Part shown: piece by piece, positions 48,580 to 60,747 of the stretch
Layout of the letters: every line of letters starts with the position of its first letter
Numbering within the stretch: the stretch's first letter is position 1
Origin: Blattamonas nauphoetae
Lineage: Eukaryota; Preaxostyla; Oxymonadida
Assembly: GCA_033064195.1 (NCBI GenBank)
Contig: JARBJD010000323.1
Coordinates: forward strand, 1 to 64,000
Direction of reading: 5' to 3'
DNA length: 64,000 nt
Position numbers and translations under genes: made by a program
The notes under the pieces: generated by a model
Databases searched by the model: none
The model's input: the letters and a program-made list of their open reading frames with translations, nothing else
What the model was told of the DNA's origin: nothing

Positions 48580-48625
48580 TGAGATCAAAAATGTTGAGAT
48601 CAATGAGATCTGTCCATAATGTCTG
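48580..48625 (+). repeat. Right terminus of the hAT remnant
   Basis: 46 bp with three GAGATC boxes, ending ATAATGTCTG. It aligns gap-free with 31704-31749, the right end of the cargo-carrying hAT element, with roughly three quarters of bases identical. The left end of this copy was not found. Confidence 0.75.
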
Positions 48626-49196
48626 TTCATGACTATTAAAGAAATGAATTTTTCCAAATTAACCTTAATTTTTGCGATCATCCAAAAGTGCACTGACAAG
48701 GTTAATATCGGTCGGACGAGTTTATATACGACGTGTTTCGTGCGATCTGAGAAGGATTTCCGGAGTTATGGGTAGTCCAAAAATAAACGTTAAACTTTTT
48801 TAACTTTCTGATTTTTGAATTTGTATATGAAGAGGAGTTGTTGGCCAAGTTCAAGTATTGAGCCCTCGACGTAATGTTCCAAGATACTCAGGCAAAATGG
48901 TGCCCTGGTGACTGATGCGCAGAACGATTTGGAGGTTGGATTGGAGACGGATGATCGAAAGATTGTCCCCGGGGTTCATGTTGGCAGCACTTAGATGTGC
49001 CCGTAAATCATGCCCACCCAAGACTTAACCCTTCAAGGACTTCACCAGCAGCAGTCATTTAGAAGGATCGCGATAGAACGATCCCCAAAGGAGTATCGGG
49101 GTGTCCATAGGAAGCTCGTACGAATGTGGGAAGGCTCTTCTCTTAGGTTATTTTTGCCAACTTCAATGAACAAAAACAAAAATATTCTAACTCCAT
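48626..49196. other. Spacer between the hAT remnant and Polinton-like sequence
   Basis: No gene or repeat recognised. One short + frame at 49010-49243 has no support. Confidence 0.45.
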
Positions 49197-50339
49197 TCAA
49201 CATTCCAACATCAGATCAACCAGAAATTCATAATACTCTTTGATTATTTTTCCATTGATTGTCTCTGTTGTTTCCATCTCGATTGATTCGCCAGAACTGT
49301 CTTTGAACCAGATCTTCACAATTGATTGTCGAGTGCTTAATTCCCACTTCTTTCGCTTCGCAATCTGTTCACTACAGAAAGCAACAAATGAGTCATTGAA
49401 TGCATCAGTCTGAATCCAATCAGCATGGATTGTGTAATTTTGAGGTATATCTTTTGATATAACCGTTGAAGTCTCACCGATCTCCTCCTTCACATGAATG
49501 AGCTTACAGTCAAGAAAGTGAACATATTTTTGTTTTCGGAATTGACAAAATCAGGAGGGAATTGAGCAGTGTGAGAATTCTGAATTGAGAAATAACGTTT
49601 GACCATTGCTGTTTTTAGCAAAAATAAAAAATTCAATTTAATATCCTCTCTTCACTTCTTCAAATGCTTCTTGGAGTCGTCGATCAATGACATATCTCAC
49701 CCGTGTTTGTCCATTTTCGATCCTGAACAACCAATATGTTGCCTGATGTAATGCCAAAATGGGTGGAGGAGGACCTTCTGGAGTTGATGTGAAATATGGA
49801 TCCAGTTCTCCCTGATTGATTGGTGTTCCTCTATAGACAATATTAACTGATTCTGCTGTTGAGATACCTTCTTCTCCACCAGCAATTTCACTTCGATCTG
49901 TTGGAACCATAAATGTGAAACTCGTAGCATCGGTAGCAGCTCTTTGTCTCACGCTCATTTTGTCAACTCCACCGGCCTTATACTTGGAATGTCGAGAAGC
50001 ACATTTTGAATTCTCAAATTCTTCTGTTGCGGAACAACCAATGAAATCACCATTCACCATCATCATTTGATAGAACTCAGGTGAAGTTGTTGACATTGGG
50101 AAAATAGGGAAGTTGGATCCAAGCATTTCAAACTGACCAACATATTGAGGATTTCTGAAGACTGTACACTCATTAGGTCTTTCTGGGAATAAGCACATCA
50201 GATTCATGAGATTGTTGAGTTTGATACTGATGTTTGATCTCACTCCCATGGCATTTGCTTTTGATTGAAATGATTGTGTGTCAATTCTTTTGGCTTTCAG
50301 AACATAAAGAAGTAGTGGTAGAAGCGATTTGGGAACCAA
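49197..50339 (-). mobile_element. Polinton-like fragment with a capsid-like gene
   Basis: Two minus-strand frames in AT-rich sequence unlike the host genes to the left. 49638-50339 (about 230 residues) resembles the C-terminal part of a Polinton major capsid protein, with a strand-rich, proline-punctuated body; this is a tentative family call. 49197-49493 (98 residues) is unassigned. It may be a piece of the same Polinton as the genes to the right or of a second one; no terminal repeat was identified. Confidence 0.5.
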
Positions 50340-50783
50340 TCTGAAATTGTCATTGAAATCAAAACTAAAAGTCTAGTCCGATTGACCAATTTTGAATCTT
50401 GTATTAAAATGAATTTATGACATTTTGATGACATCAATGTTTGGCCTAAATGCTAAAAATATGTCCAATATTTTGACCTCGTGAAAAGTGTCAATTTTGA
50501 AGCAAATTTTGACAACATTCGAAAAAATGTTGGCACTTTTTTGGTGTTTTTCCCTTTTTGACCACAAATCAGTCGAATCCAATGTGAGAACCGTTTCGAA
50601 TAATTCTGCAAAAAATTCTAAAATCTCGGGGACACTGTCGGTCCTCGATCAAGACAATCCTGATGAAAATCGGTTGAGAATTCGTCGAACTGTGTACCGA
50701 ACTTAGGTCGAAAACGTGAAGAAAAAGTCGATGTTCGGATTTCGCCACTATGAACACCTTTTTGTCTCAAATTGTGTTCAAAC
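50340..50783. other. AT-rich noncoding, probably Polinton-derived
   Basis: No gene. It is continuous in composition with 53316-53600, from which it is separated by the 2.5-kb hAT insertion. Confidence 0.4.
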
Positions 50784-53307
50784 TAGGCATGGCTGACCGG
50801 CACTGACCGGTCAGTTTTCATCGAAAAGTACTGACGGTCACTGACCGGAGAAATATCGGAACCCATAATCGAGATTTACCATTTCTCCGAGGTGGCTTTT
50901 ATCGAAACCGAAATTCGAATCAATTACACGATTATTCACATTATTACCTCGAATTGACCATTATTGAATCATTATCACTTCAATGAAGCAGTTTCACTCA
51001 CATTTTAAGACATTTCTTGCCGGAACGATCTCAAAAACAGTAATGGGCATCTGATCGATTGAGATTCCGGACACATCAATTCGTTTTATTTAAACATGTC
51101 ATCAATATGAAAGTTATATTTGGAATATTTCTTGAAATTTGACTTATATTGTTTTTGAAGTCTCCCAAGAGTCAAAGAATGTAATTTTGTTTGAACCAAA
51201 TCAACCGTGAGATCGCTCGATTTAGGCATGTAATGTTCATCTAATTCTCTCAGTGATTTCTGAAAAGGTCCAAAAATGAAGAAAAATACGAATATGACTC
51301 TCCAAATGTCACTTTATCTTTGAAACACTTTCTGTCTCCTTCCTTCTCATCTCAAACCTCGAGATCGCAGCTTCTCCTCCAAAACGAACGCAACATGATG
51401 GATTCCATCCTCCCACACGTGAAAACTCAGTCCAAAAGGCGGTTCTTCGTTTTCAATCAGTTCGGCATCAACATCTTTCGGGCTTTCCAATTCTATCTAG
51501 AAAGTGATTGAATTTCGGATCCTGTGAACAGCATCTAATGATGCAAGCGAAAGAAATGATGGTTTGCCTGTTCCACTCAGCGGAGACTGTTGTGGGAACG
51601 GTTCGAAACTTTCAGGGACGGACAACTCTGTCTTTGGAGTGGAGAGATTCTGAGTTGTGAAATATGGGCTTGAAGCATCCTCGATGCGAGTTGGGAGGGT
51701 GGGCGAGAGTGCGCTTGTTTCGAAATGCGGTTTGTTCAAGTTTTTCCATTTTCGGATCGGGGCGGATGGTTGGGAGAGAGAAATGATCACTCCAAGCTCT
51801 GTCACATTCAAAAGGGCTTCTGTTTCTTGATTTTGTTGTGGGGTGGTGTGGTTTTCTCCATCATCGGGTAAATTTGGGGATCCAACATTCTCACTTTTCC
51901 ACTCTCGTAATCCAGAAACTAAATGAAGAAACACCTCGTCAATCCGCTTCCGTTGCTTCTGTTCCACAGTCGTAAGTGATTTCTTGTCTGGGCGGGCTGT
52001 TTTCGATTGTTCCTTCGCTTCGTGATCAAGAACCGGCGCTCGCTCCATTCTTCGCTTCTCGATGGTTTCAGATTCACGATAAAGGCGAGCTGTGAGAGAG
52101 TCGATTCTGTTTTGTTCCAATGTCACTTTCTTTGGTGATATTTCGTCTGAAGGGAGCACAATTCGCTTTCGAAATGTTGTTTTCGGCTCTTCCTTCTCGT
52201 CGTGTTCGTTGTCCAACCGTTCTTTCCGATTTTTCTTGGTTACTTCAAGGTACTTCTGTTGTGCGATTTCTTTTTCCATCTTTTCAGTTAATTCCTGCGA
52301 GATTTGTGTGGTGTCGTTCATCCGATCTGAAGAGTGTGCACTTCGAATGGTCCTTCCTCCAACATGTGATGAACCTCGTAAAGAATCTTTGAATTGTGGA
52401 GTATCTTCTTCGAGGGCCGATTGTGATTCCTTCCTCTTCATCGCGTCTTTATACAGTCTCGTGGTAACGGACTCGTCTTCTTCAGCAAGTGTTCGACGAG
52501 TACTTGTGAGATTTTGGCTCTTTTTGCGAATTGTCGGATAGAAAGTGCATTCGGAATGCGGCGGCTGATCGTCGGTTTCTCCATACACCCTTCCTTCCAC
52601 AACATGTCTCGGTTCTGCAAGCTGCTTATAATGTACGTAGTTTCGTCGTTTGGCGTCTTCATACAGTTTGTTCACAATCTTTGTCTTTTCCTTTTCTGTT
52701 ATCTGTTTTGTTTTTGGAGTTTCGTTCTTCTCTTTTTCTCTCGCTGCTTGTTCTCTCTTGTCTCTGATTTCTTCTCCTTGTCGTGTCAGTCGTTCGATTT
52801 TGTCGGGATTGGAGGCAGTGGTGGCGTGAATGGATTGATGATGTCTGCGCCAGCGTCGGGTTGTTGGAGCGGCTTTTGAGGAAGAGGAGCATCAGATTCG
52901 GAGTCTTCTTCAACTTCCTCTTCTTCATAGCTCTCATCTTCCTCTTCCCATTCTGATTCTTCTTCTTCTTCAGTTTGAAGGAATTGTTGATGCATTGCGG
53001 TTACTTGGGAAACAAGATGGGAGTACACAGTGTTTGGCAAATAATATTTGTCGCAGAATGCATGACAAACAGCCTCCTCTTCCTTGTTCTCATAAAACTG
53101 AAGTGTGAAGAGAGGCTGACGAAAAAGAGAAACATACAAAGAGGGTTGCCTTCTCACCACGAATTTGCAGTTAATCTGAACATGAATCTCAGCAATTTTG
53201 TCATATTCTTGATTAAAACATGCAATTTACAAATCAAGAGAGATCTGACCCTTATACGAATTCTGAGGTGACACTGACCGGCACTTTTGGCCGGTCAGCC
53301 ATGCCTA
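50784..53307. mobile_element. 2524-bp non-autonomous hAT element with gene cargo
   Basis: The ends are TAGGCATGGCTGACCGG and its inverted partner, with extra GGCCGGTCA/TGACCGG repeats just inside, flanked by an exact 8-bp duplication GTTCAAAC (50776-50783 and 53308-53315). The TAGGCATGG-type end plus 8-bp duplication indicates hAT. It has no transposase; about two thirds of the element is a minus-strand host-like coiled-coil gene. It lies within noncoding Polinton-like sequence, so it is younger than that sequence. Confidence 0.9.
51497..53160 (-). pseudogene. Captured host coiled-coil protein gene, 5'-truncated, one frame change
   Basis: The upstream block (52786-53160) begins with a small ubiquitin-like or PFU-like stretch (LFTLQFYENKEEEAVCHAFC, then DKYYLPNTVYSHL), a glutamate-rich acidic run and a proline-rich linker. 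The downstream block (51497-52675, with the frame open further upstream) contains repeated RLYKDAMKRKE / KLYEDAKRR / RLYRESETI motifs and CTFYPTI, a pattern known from many coiled-coil, cilium-associated protist and animal proteins. One frame change near 52790 separates the blocks. No ATG is found upstream, where the sequence meets the transposon end, so the captured copy lacks its 5' part. The exact family is unidentified; the ciliary link is an inference from motif style. Confidence 0.65.
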
Positions 53308-53315
53308 GTTCAAAC

Positions 53316-54776
53316 ACGTTCTAAAATTACGAAATTGATGTTGATAGGTGAAATTTTAGGAAAAAAGCACTTTTGAAAAAAAAGTTTGATCCGACCCCAC
53401 AACATATTTTGAAAATGACAAAATTTTTAAGGAGGAGAAAGTGACGTCTCGCTCTTCTCCAACACGTCACTTTTCGCCCTCTGATGGTCTCAAAACGTGT
53501 CAAATCGGTAGTGGACAGGTATTCGCGTCATTCGGTTCTGACGATCCTCGACACACGATCGTTTTCACAATTTTTTGTCAATTTTCATTTCTCATTGATT
53601 TCACGTCAACCACTTCACAATCGCACTCAAGCGACGCTTTTTTGAGAATTCTGGTTGTACATCACCTATAGTTCGCTCTGGAGGGTCGGTTTTTCGATCA
53701 CACTTGTGACGACACATTTGCACCAACATTTTGACACTATGGATTTTTTGATCTGAATTTCGTTACAAATCCTTCTTTCTCGCGGTATGAGTGAGGTGTG
53801 CTCGAATTTTGAGGAGATTTTGTCGGATAGTTCTCCCATAAAGTCACTTTTTCATGTTTTCACTTCACAACTTTTGACCGTTTTTGTCACTTCAAAACCG
53901 ACTGTAGTCCCTTTCATTTCATCACTTTCTCTCCCCATTTCACATATGATCTGTTCATCATTCCTCTTCATTTTGCTCAATTCACTTCCATTTTGTGGGC
54001 CGTTCTCACTTCACTAGCACATCATTTTAGTCAACTTTTCATCACTTTTTTCACAAAAACAGAGTAAAAGAAAGCGAAACAAGCATGAATGAAACGGGCA
54101 AGTATGAAACTGAGAGGGAAATTGACGATCGTGAAAACGGTGTGAAATGTGGCACCAATAGTGAAAATTAGGTCTGTGTTCCGGTTTTTCTCTCTTAAAA
54201 ACAACAAAAATGATTCAAAAAAGTATGTGAAATGATGAAGATTACGGAAAAATTCCGAGATATGAAGTGAGCCGTTGAAAGTGAGATCTTGGTAAAAGTC
54301 CGGAATCTTCACTTAACAGAAATTAGTGTGTTGAATTTGAGAAAAAGTTATAGAGAAAGAAACATGAATGAAGTGGTTAAAAAGGATAAACAATGAAAAA
54401 ACGAAGTCGGAAGTGGGACCAAAAATGAAATGCTATCGGATGAAAATGAAGTGACAATTCGATCAAAAACGAGTTAAACAGAGCTGAAAAAAGAGAGAAA
54501 TGAGAGTGACATACTCGTTTTTACATAAAAGTACCGAGATCCACGACCGATCCTGAAACCCTGCATAACTCTGCAAAAGCTCGGAAAATCCAAAAAACGA
54601 AGCATACCACGATGATCCTACAGTTCCGGAGATTCCAAAACGCGAAGAATCAGAACGAAACAAACACTCTTGAGAAATGAGTGATCGAACCCATTGATCC
54701 TCGTTTCTAGTGAAAAATCCAAAACTGAGAAAACAACGAATGAAAATTGATTTTTGAATTTTTTAATTTGTATTAA
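53316..54776. other. Noncoding region with a strand-composition switch
   Basis: No gene. Left of about 54020 the + strand is pyrimidine-rich with TTCACTTC and TTCATTTC words; right of it, it is purine-rich with GAATGAAGTG-type words, giving loose inverted symmetry. It precedes the PolB side of the Polinton and may include a decayed terminal repeat; I cannot define one. Confidence 0.4.
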
Positions 54777-55166
54777 ATGAATCCAACTGCGATGTACAAG
54801 GAAAGACGTCGAGTATGTTCTGAACAAACATTTGTTGAATCAATGAGAGAAGAGAACTGTTCACTAGTCTCTGAGTATGTCAGAAATAATGTGCCGGTGA
54901 CGTATGTTCATGAGGGAGTTGAATGGAGAATAAAACCAAAGTTGTGGAATCAAGGAAACAGACCTCACCTAGCGAAACGTCGACACTACACTCAATCATT
55001 TGTGGAGAATGAACTGAAGAAATACAATTGTGAACTCGTAGGTGAGTACACAAAAGTTCTGGTTCCATTCACATATCGAGAGATTGGCGGAAGTGAAGTG
55101 TTCAGAATTAGACTTGATGCATGGCTGACAGCTAAGAAAAAGCCCCATCTGAGAAAACAGAAATAA
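54777..55166 (+). CDS. Polinton part: duplicated small-domain protein
   Basis: 129 residues containing two versions of a roughly 45-residue domain (CSLVSEYVRNNVPVTYVHEG... and CELVGEYTKVLVPFTYREIG...), each ending in a W..G/K..PHL element. It recalls small zinc-ribbon-like domains of viruses, but without clear metal ligands. Function unknown. Confidence 0.6.
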   Translation: MNPTAMYKERRRVCSEQTFVESMREENCSLVSEYVRNNVPVTYVHEGVEWRIKPKLWNQGNRPHLAKRRHYTQSFVENELKKYNCELVGEYTKVLVPFTYREIGGSEVFRIRLDAWLTAKKKPHLRKQK

Positions 55167-55209
55167 ACACTCAACTTTTTTTATTTTCGGATATTTTATT
55201 TTGTAGTAA

Positions 55210-58200
55210 ATGACACTGCTAAAACCAATCAAAGAAAGAATTCAAGAAATTCGAGATCTCTTTCCGAATGCACAATTTCAATTTAGTGATGGTCGAACGT
55301 ATATTCCAGACAGCAAAAATTATCAACATCACAGATCATTTCTCCTGAATATGCTTCAACACACAGATCTCGAGTTTCCACATCCAATAAAGAATCTCGA
55401 TCTAAATCTCATTCCAGATTTTATTGAACAAGTGAAACTTCGACAACAGATGGCATCAGAAGATCGACTCGCTCACCGAATGATTGTTGAGAACATGAAA
55501 GCAAATCCAAGAGTGAACAAAGATGAACTGAAAAAGCAAGTGTTCAGAATGACGTGGAAACTGAAATCAATCGAAGAGAAGCTGATGGATCATTGGATGA
55601 AGAATCTGTTGATCATTCAGAAGAAAAATGAACAAATGGAAAAAAGAGAAGTACAGACATTTGATGGATTTGAAGAATGCATATTACTTGCTGAACCACG
55701 AGACAAAGCAGCATTCAATTCTTGTCTCATGGATGCACGAAGGAAGTTCAAAAAGAATGAAGTCGAGAAGGTTGAAGATAATGGAAAACCATATCAACTG
55801 TACTTCCACAATCATCTGAAGAACGTTGAAGAAATCACAACATTCATCAAAGCAGTGTTCGACAAAGAGAAAGATCATCCATTCAAGATCAGTATTGACT
55901 TTGGAAAGATCATCGAGAGAAAAGACAAAGATGAGACATCATACAAAGATTTCAGACCAGAATTGGAGAACACATCAAAGAGTTTCCCAACTGTGATCAG
56001 AAGTTCAGGAGACATCAATGAGTATTCAAAATATGCAATCAATCTGATCAAAGAATCTCAAGAGAGAACATTGATGGATACGAAGACAATGTACATCGCT
56101 TTCCACTCAATTCTAGTTGCAGTCTATCGATTCCCAGTTGCAGGAAAAGCAAATGCCATTCTCACTGAACACATCAAAACGAGAAACGTTCGGTACATCG
56201 ATTCTGAGTTCAACATCTGCTTCTTTCAATCATTGTCGTTCCTCACACTTCCTGAGGTTCCAGGGAAGAAGATATCAATCAACATGAGAAACGTTGAAGC
56301 AAAGAGATTGTTCGCAGAATCAATGAATCTAACTCACCTGAAGCCACATCAACTGACTGAACACTTGCGCAATTATCAGGCATGGGATTCGATCAGACCG
56401 ATCTCACCATTTTTTGATCTCACCTCCTGATTTCTTTCAATTCGCCTCTAAAAGCTTTTCAAAACACAATTTTATCTCAAATTTCTCTATCAAAAGTGAA
56501 ATGATGAATTGTAAAGTGAAGTCAAAAGAAGCCCATTGAAGCTGTTGGATCCTCTTGATTGGAGTTTGAACCACAAAAACAAAGAGGATAAACGTGAGTT
56601 AAGAGAAGGAAATACTCATCTGACACTTTTTATGTTGGAAATGAGTTCAGCTGGAAGGAGTGACGGACTGTTTCAAGTTTTGAACAGGTAAAGATGCGTC
56701 ATCAAACCGTTTTTGCGACAAAAAGAGAGAAGGGAAGTCAATAGAGGTGAAGTGGAATCATTTTGGACATGAAATATTCTAAAATCAGAGTGAGAAAACA
56801 AGAAAAGTTGGAGAAATAGATACGCTTAAATAGGAGACTGATCTCACCCAAAAATCTCATCGTGAGATCAAAAGATCTCACGATAAGCCTAAATGTACTC
56901 ACGCCTCCCAACCCTGGCAATTATCCTGGATTTGATATCGCTTGTGATTTGGAGAAAGAAATGATTAGACACAACATCACAGTTCACATTTATGAATATG
57001 ATGAAGACAAGAAGACGTATTTCCTAAGTCAATCGTATGTCAACGAAAATGACGATGCAAGAGTTCTCCCACTTCTGATAATTCCTCTCACTGCAACTCT
57101 CGTTCATGTGATGTTCATTGTTGATCCTGAGAAAATCACTGGATACAAACTCTGTCCTTATTGTCAGTCAAGAGGATTCCAAGTCAAGGATTCTCACTTC
57201 AAGACATACTACGAGAAGCATCTCAAAGAGTGCAAAGAACTTGATGGAAAACATGTGAAGAAGATCACTCTTGACAAAACACCAAGACCATATGTTCCAC
57301 ATATTCTGAACAATAGAACATTTGAGTTTCTGATGGCACACAAGAGACAAAACGAATTCAAACCAACGCAGTACTACATCACGTACGATTTCGAAACGAT
57401 GGAAGATCTCATTCTTGATAATCTATTCTCTGATGACAACACACAACTGATCTCACATTTGAAACCACTCTCTGTTGCATCTGCAATCAAAACAAAATCA
57501 GGGGTGAAGTCAATCTACTTTGATCTTCGAAATGGAAAGGACTTTGTGAAACAATGGATCAGAGAGCTCTTCAAATATGCTAAAACTGTTCGAGAGGACA
57601 ACTACTACGAAGACCCGGAAATACCCTCACAGAATGAAGTCAGTGTGATTGGATTCAATAGCTCCAGATTTGACATCAATCTCATCTTCCGTGATCTCGT
57701 TGACAAGGATTGGAAAGTGGTGAGCTTCCTTGGATCCACAACGAAGTACAAACAAGTTCTGATCAGACACGAGAAAACACAACAGGTACTCCGCTTCATT
57801 GACATGATGTCGTACACTGGACCAATGACATTGGAAAATGCAGTGAAGGCTTTTGGAGGAAATACTCTCGCCGAGAGCTCGACGCCTTGCAAAGGCAAGA
57901 CAACACTTCAGAAATCATTCTTTGCTTACGAGTCATTTGATTCATCAGACTACGATGCAGTGCTGAGCAAACAAGAACCATTCTCCAAATATGAATTCTA
58001 CTCCAGTCTGAACAACAGTGAAATGTCCGACATTGATTACCAAATATATCTTGACGATTGGAACAAACAAGGATTCAAAAACAGATGGGATTACCTCAAG
58101 TTCTACAACATCAGAGACGTCGAATGTATGATTGCACCATTGGATAATCTCATTGATCTGAACTTCCAATACAAGGTGGATATGTTGCACAATCTTTCAT

Positions 58201-60185
58201 TGTCAGCGAATGCTTCAGCAATCAAATATGCGTGTGCCTACAAGGACTTTGATATTGACGATGATTTCAATGGAGTGGATCAATCTGGTGAAATAAAAAT
58301 TACCAAACAGTACTGGAAGTACAAGGTTGCATCGTACATTTATCAAGACCAGAAAGCTCATCGCAGTACTGATAAAAATGTCACTGAAGCTGACTACGAT
58401 TGGTTTGTTCAACAATGCAAGAGAGTGTGCTATATCTGCAAGTGTCACTTCTCACAAGCTGTACGACCAACGTTAGACAGAATCGACAATGCAAAAGGAC
58501 ATTCCAAAGAGAACGTGAAGATCTGCTGTGACTACTGTAACACATACAAGTCAGACCATGATGAACATCTCACAAGATTGAGAATTCAACTGAAGAAGTA
58601 CTGCATCTGAAAATCACTACCGATGACTCTGACACATGAGCAAACATATCACAAGTTGAGAGCCGCAGTGACTGGTGGATTATCGAATGTTCAGCACAGA
58701 CAGAACATCAAAGACGTGACTCCAATCAATCACTTCACATATGAAGATGGAAAAGTTATCTCCAAGGACACAGAACACAAAATGACTCACGTCTGTGGTG
58801 TTGATTTCAATTCACTGTATCCAAGTGCTTTCTCATCAATCAAGAACAAGAACAATCCATACACCAAACACAGAATGTTCATGCCAGGACGATGCTTATT
58901 CACCGCAACAGGAGATAAAGAATGTCGTAAGATCATCGAAGACAAGAATCAGAAGACACTGTTTGTTGCTGAATTGAAGGGACATATCGATGAAAAGTAC
59001 ATAAATGAGTTCATTAACTTCCCACCAATCTTCAGAAACATCATTGTCAATACAACAGAAGAAAACATTGGAGAGAAGACGTATTCGTTGATGAAGAAAC
59101 ATGGATTGAAGACTGATGCCAAACAAAGAAAGCTGACCCAACTCTTGAGCACACACGATCAGTATATGTTCTTTTCAACATACTATCTGTGGTTCCTCAT
59201 CGACTATTGCCACTTCATCGTCGACGAAATCAAGAGTGTGATGGTATTCTCGAGACATGCTGGATTTGAACCATTTGTGACCTCATTTATGAATGACAGA
59301 ATAGAAGCAATGAAGGTTGGAAACAAGGGAAAAGAACAATTCTGTAAGACGAACCTCAATGGAAGTTACGGATATGATGGAATGAACACGGAGAAGTACA
59401 ACTCAATCACAATCTGCAATGAGAAGAGAACGTACTTGAAGCAAATGATGAAAGGATTTGTGGCGACAAGAGAGATCAATGAGGATAACTACATCGTGAT
59501 TGAAGATCGAGAGAAAGCCTCATGCAAAACATGTCTGCAAGAAGCAGTATTCACACTCGACAATGCCAAGTTCTGGTATCTGAATTTCATCTACAACTTC
59601 ATGTACAAGTGTCTAGACATGAACAAGATCCATTTCTGTGAGGGAGATACTGATTCTGCTTATTGGGCAATTAGTGGAGATCCAAGTGCTGGAATTCATC
59701 AACAATTTGAACACGTGATAGCTGACAAGGAATTCTATGATGCACACAAATATGAATGGTTTCGCAATCCTGAAAAAGGAGTTGATGATGAGAAGAAGTT
59801 GTTGGGATTAGCAATTGAAAAGGAAGGTGAACAGATGATCTGTCTTGCACCAAAGTGTTACTCTCTCGATGAGAAATGTAAGATCAAAGGAGTGTCTCTA
59901 AAGAAAACAAATATCACAAGTGACGATTATATGAAGTGTCTAAATGGAGAGAAAACTGTGACAACCACATTGAACTTCACCGTAAAACGGTTCAAGCATC
60001 ATGATGATGCGTTTCAGACGAGAAGAGTCGTGAGTGAAGAGGACACCAATGGATTTGAGATTGCGAAAATACAACAACAGAAACTCAGTCTCAGTGGAAT
60101 CCATCTGAAGGCAATTGTACTTGAAAATGAATCGTGTCCTCCATTCATTCATGGACTGAAAGCTACTGATTATCTTATTGAATAA
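55210..60185 (+). mobile_element. Polinton part: protein-primed DNA polymerase B region
   Basis: Recognised by an exonuclease-type YDFET motif (near 57385), a second exonuclease-like GFNSSRFDINL (near 57650), an HNH-type cluster (about 58425-58560) and the palm motifs DFNSLYPS (near 58800), NGSYGYDG (near 59360) and EGDTDSAYW (near 59640). The region is split by the MITE at 56377-56916. Confidence 0.88.
56377..56916 (-). mobile_element. 540-bp hAT-type MITE inside the Polinton
   Basis: Same family and identical length as the copy at 13406-13945, in inverted orientation. It starts CAGGCATGGGATTCG and ends with the complement of CAGGGTTGGGAGGCGTGAG, flanked by an exact 8-bp duplication GCAATTAT (56369-56376 and 56917-56924). 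The shared subterminal motif lies about 83 bp from its right end. Confidence 0.93.
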
Positions 60186-60208
60186 ACACAAACTTTATTT
60201 TTGTATAA

Positions 60209-60451
60209 ATGAATACACGACAGATTAATACTTTAGTGAATAGGTTACTGAATTGCACACAACACTCTCAAATCAAAATATTCAATGTCAAGTTCAATAG
60301 AACCAACACTTTACCAGTATATGATGTCTATGATTCACATGGAGAGTATGTAGCAAACGATGAGACATATTTTGAGGATTGGTTCAATGGAGGTCTCTCC
60401 AAAGTTAACTATTTCAGATGGAACAAAAGTAGTCTCACAGTTTCTTATTGA
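60209..60451 (+). CDS. Polinton part: small unassigned gene
   Basis: 80 residues beginning MNTRQINTLVNRLL, with no known domain. The start is preceded by TTTATTTTTGTATAA, like other starts of this element. Confidence 0.5.
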   Translation: MNTRQINTLVNRLLNCTQHSQIKIFNVKFNRTNTLPVYDVYDSHGEYVANDETYFEDWFNGGLSKVNYFRWNKSSLTVSY

Positions 60452-60499
60452 ATTCTTGGGAAAACGTTTTAGTGATTGGAGATGTGAAAAGCATACAAG

Positions 60500-60716
60500 A
60501 TGTATAAAGAATATCATCGAAAGTACAATCAACAAGTGACACCAATTCTCTCACCAAGAGTTCGAAGCCCTGCAGAGGCAAGACCAATACCCATTCCAGT
60601 GCAAAGACCAATAGTTAAAGAACCACCTGAATATCCAATAGTGCCTGGACTGAAGAGAAACTTGAAATCAATGGGGTTTGAATATGAATATCCAATGAAG
60701 GAGAGGAAGTTCGAAG

Positions 60717-60747
<31 letters not shown>

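Noticed and set aside
36863-48625. TTCATGAC before CAGTGAG at about 36863-36877 matches the 8 bases after the hAT terminus at 48625
   Set aside because: A 12-kb element would need matching ends; CAGTGAGAAAACG does not match the right end, and an 8-base match over this distance is expected by chance fairly often.
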